Assembly: GCF_013282805.1 (NCBI RefSeq)
Contig: NZ_CP054038.1
Coordinates: forward strand, 3,038,001-3,102,000
Reading direction: 5' to 3'
From: Microbacterium hominis
GTDB lineage: Bacteria; Actinomycetota; Actinomycetes; Actinomycetales; Microbacteriaceae
Length of the DNA: 64,000 nt
Positions 63,213 to 64,000 of this stretch are shown here, in pieces. Below the pieces are notes generated by a model. It was not told the origin of the DNA. It worked only from the letters and a program-made list of their open reading frames with translations, and made no database searches. Within the stretch, counting starts at the first letter, position 1. Each line of letters starts with the position of its first letter. The position numbers and the translations under genes are program-made.

Positions 63213-64000
63213 TCAGGACTCGGCGCGACGGCGCTGGTCCTCGCGGCCGACGGCCTGGACGACGATCTCGGACCGGCCCTTGCCGACGGCGACCGCGATC
63301 TCGTGCTTGCCCTCGGACAGCGCGACCCACTCATCGAGCCCGCGCGCGACCGGCTCGCCGTCGATCGTCCACTCGGCGCCCTCGATGTCCTCGGCGGACG
63401 CATCGAGCACCGACGCCCACAGACGCACCTCGACACCGGCCTGGTAGGTGTAGCCGTCCTTCGGGTGCTGGATGGTGATCGCGGGCTCGCGCTCGCGAAC
63501 CCACACGCGCACCGGCTCGGACTCCGCCGACGCGAAGCCGTCGTGCGCCACCACCTGCAGATACCCCTCGCCGACCGGAAGCGTGCCGGTCGGCAGGCTC
63601 ACCTTCTGCTCGGTCACCTCGGTGGCCACCGACGACCATTCCTCGCCGTCGCGGGAGTAGCGGATCCAGTACTCCTCGGCCGGCGAGGACTCCCACCAGA
63701 CGCTGATGCCCTCGCGGAACTCCTCGGGCTCGGCCACTCGCACCCAGGGCTCCTCGCCCGACGCCTCCCGACGCCACACGGTCTCGCCCCGGGCGACGAT
63801 CTCGAGCGCCGCCCCCGGTGCGACGTCGGGCAGGAAGGCCTGCGCGACGTACGACGCTGGGGGGCGACCGCCGGGCTTGTCGCCGCAGCCCCCGCAGCCC
63901 CCGGCGCTCGTGGTCAGGCGCACGACCTCGCCCGTGGCGATCACCTCGCCCCCTTCGTCGAGCAGCCGCACGGTGAACGGCGTCGCGCCGGCCGCGGGGA
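63213..64000 (-). CDS. C-terminal part of an Ig-like/Fn3-like multidomain protein (start outside the window)
   Basis: The open frame continues to the window edge, so only about 262 C-terminal residues are visible. They read as beta-rich domains: a first ending in VVRLTTSAGGCGGCGDKPGG (two close Cys pairs), one with WVRVAEPEEFREGISVWWES and SRDGEEWSSVATEVTEQKVS, and a last Ig-like unit with ITIQHPKDGYTYQAGVEVRL and AEWTIDGEPVARGLDEW. No LPxTG or membrane helix at the C-terminus, which ends in a polar RREDQRRRAES-type tail. Could be part of a secreted or phage-tail/ice-nucleation-like scaffold; I do not recognise the family. Confidence 0.6.
   Translation of the reverse strand, partial: PAAGATPFTVRLLDEGGEVIATGEVVRLTTSAGGCGGCGDKPGGRPPASYVAQAFLPDVAPGAALEIVARGETVWRREASGEEPWVRVAEPEEFREGISVWWESSPAEEYWIRYSRDGEEWSSVATEVTEQKVSLPTGTLPVGEGYLQVVAHDGFASAESEPVRVWVREREPAITIQHPKDGYTYQAGVEVRLWASVLDASAEDIEGAEWTIDGEPVARGLDEWVALSEGKHEIAVAVGKGRSEIVVQAVGREDQRRRAES

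Overview
The window is high-GC actinobacterial DNA. The gene content (S10-spc and str ribosomal operons with Lys/Ala-rich protein tails, no rpsN in the spc operon, an LPATG surface protein group, a CopB-type copper ATPase) and the base composition suggest a member of the Microbacteriaceae, probably Microbacterium. The family and genus are inferences from protein resemblance, not from a search.

Layout. (1) 1-11822, minus strand: S10-spc-alpha type operon in the order rpsJ-rplC-rplD-rplW-rplB-rpsS-rplV-rpsC-rplP-rpmC-rpsQ-rplN-rplX-rplE-rpsH-rplF-rplR-rpsE-rpmD-rplO-secY-adk-map, with map cut by the window edge. Two perfect hairpins (rplE/rpsH and rplO/secY) divide it, and a leader of about 350 nt precedes it. 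(2) 12318-20858: three consecutive LPATG cell-wall proteins (310, 353 and 1996 aa) with Pro-Thr-Glu repeat linkers. The largest carries two SpaA-like units, six tandem K-x-W domains and DUF11-like domains. (3) 21080-49101: a surface-glycan locus. It holds VanZ-like and DUF4012 proteins, a polyprenyl-phosphate sugar transferase, a UDP-sugar 6-dehydrogenase, two paralogous GT2-GT4 fusion glycosyltransferases flanking an ABC exporter, five genes of the polysaccharide pyruvyl transferase family, further glycosyltransferases and an OafA-type acyltransferase. The genes together fit assembly, modification and export of an acidic, pyruvylated and acylated wall polysaccharide. Many divergent starts in this locus lie 6-8 nt after a TANNNT -10 box, which suggests leaderless mRNAs. 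(4) 49255-53736: str operon rpsL-rpsG-fusA-tuf. Regions 2 and 3 therefore sit between tuf and rpsJ, which are often adjacent in bacteria. (5) 54065-57331: a tight four-gene operon with a WXG100-like small protein, a 620-aa protein (helical N-terminus, long hydrophobic middle, GxSxG hydrolase C-terminus), a lipoprotein and a soluble protein. It resembles a type VII-secreted lipase effector with an immunity lipoprotein, and is the best candidate for an undescribed system here. (6) 57427-64000: SulP anion transporter, alpha/beta hydrolase, copper P-type ATPase behind a CsoR-like palindrome, a secreted Apf/lysozyme-like protein, and the C-terminal part of a protein that runs off the window.

No tRNA, rRNA, CRISPR array, insertion sequence or integrase was seen. 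Promoter and terminator calls rest on reading boxes and inverted repeats by eye.
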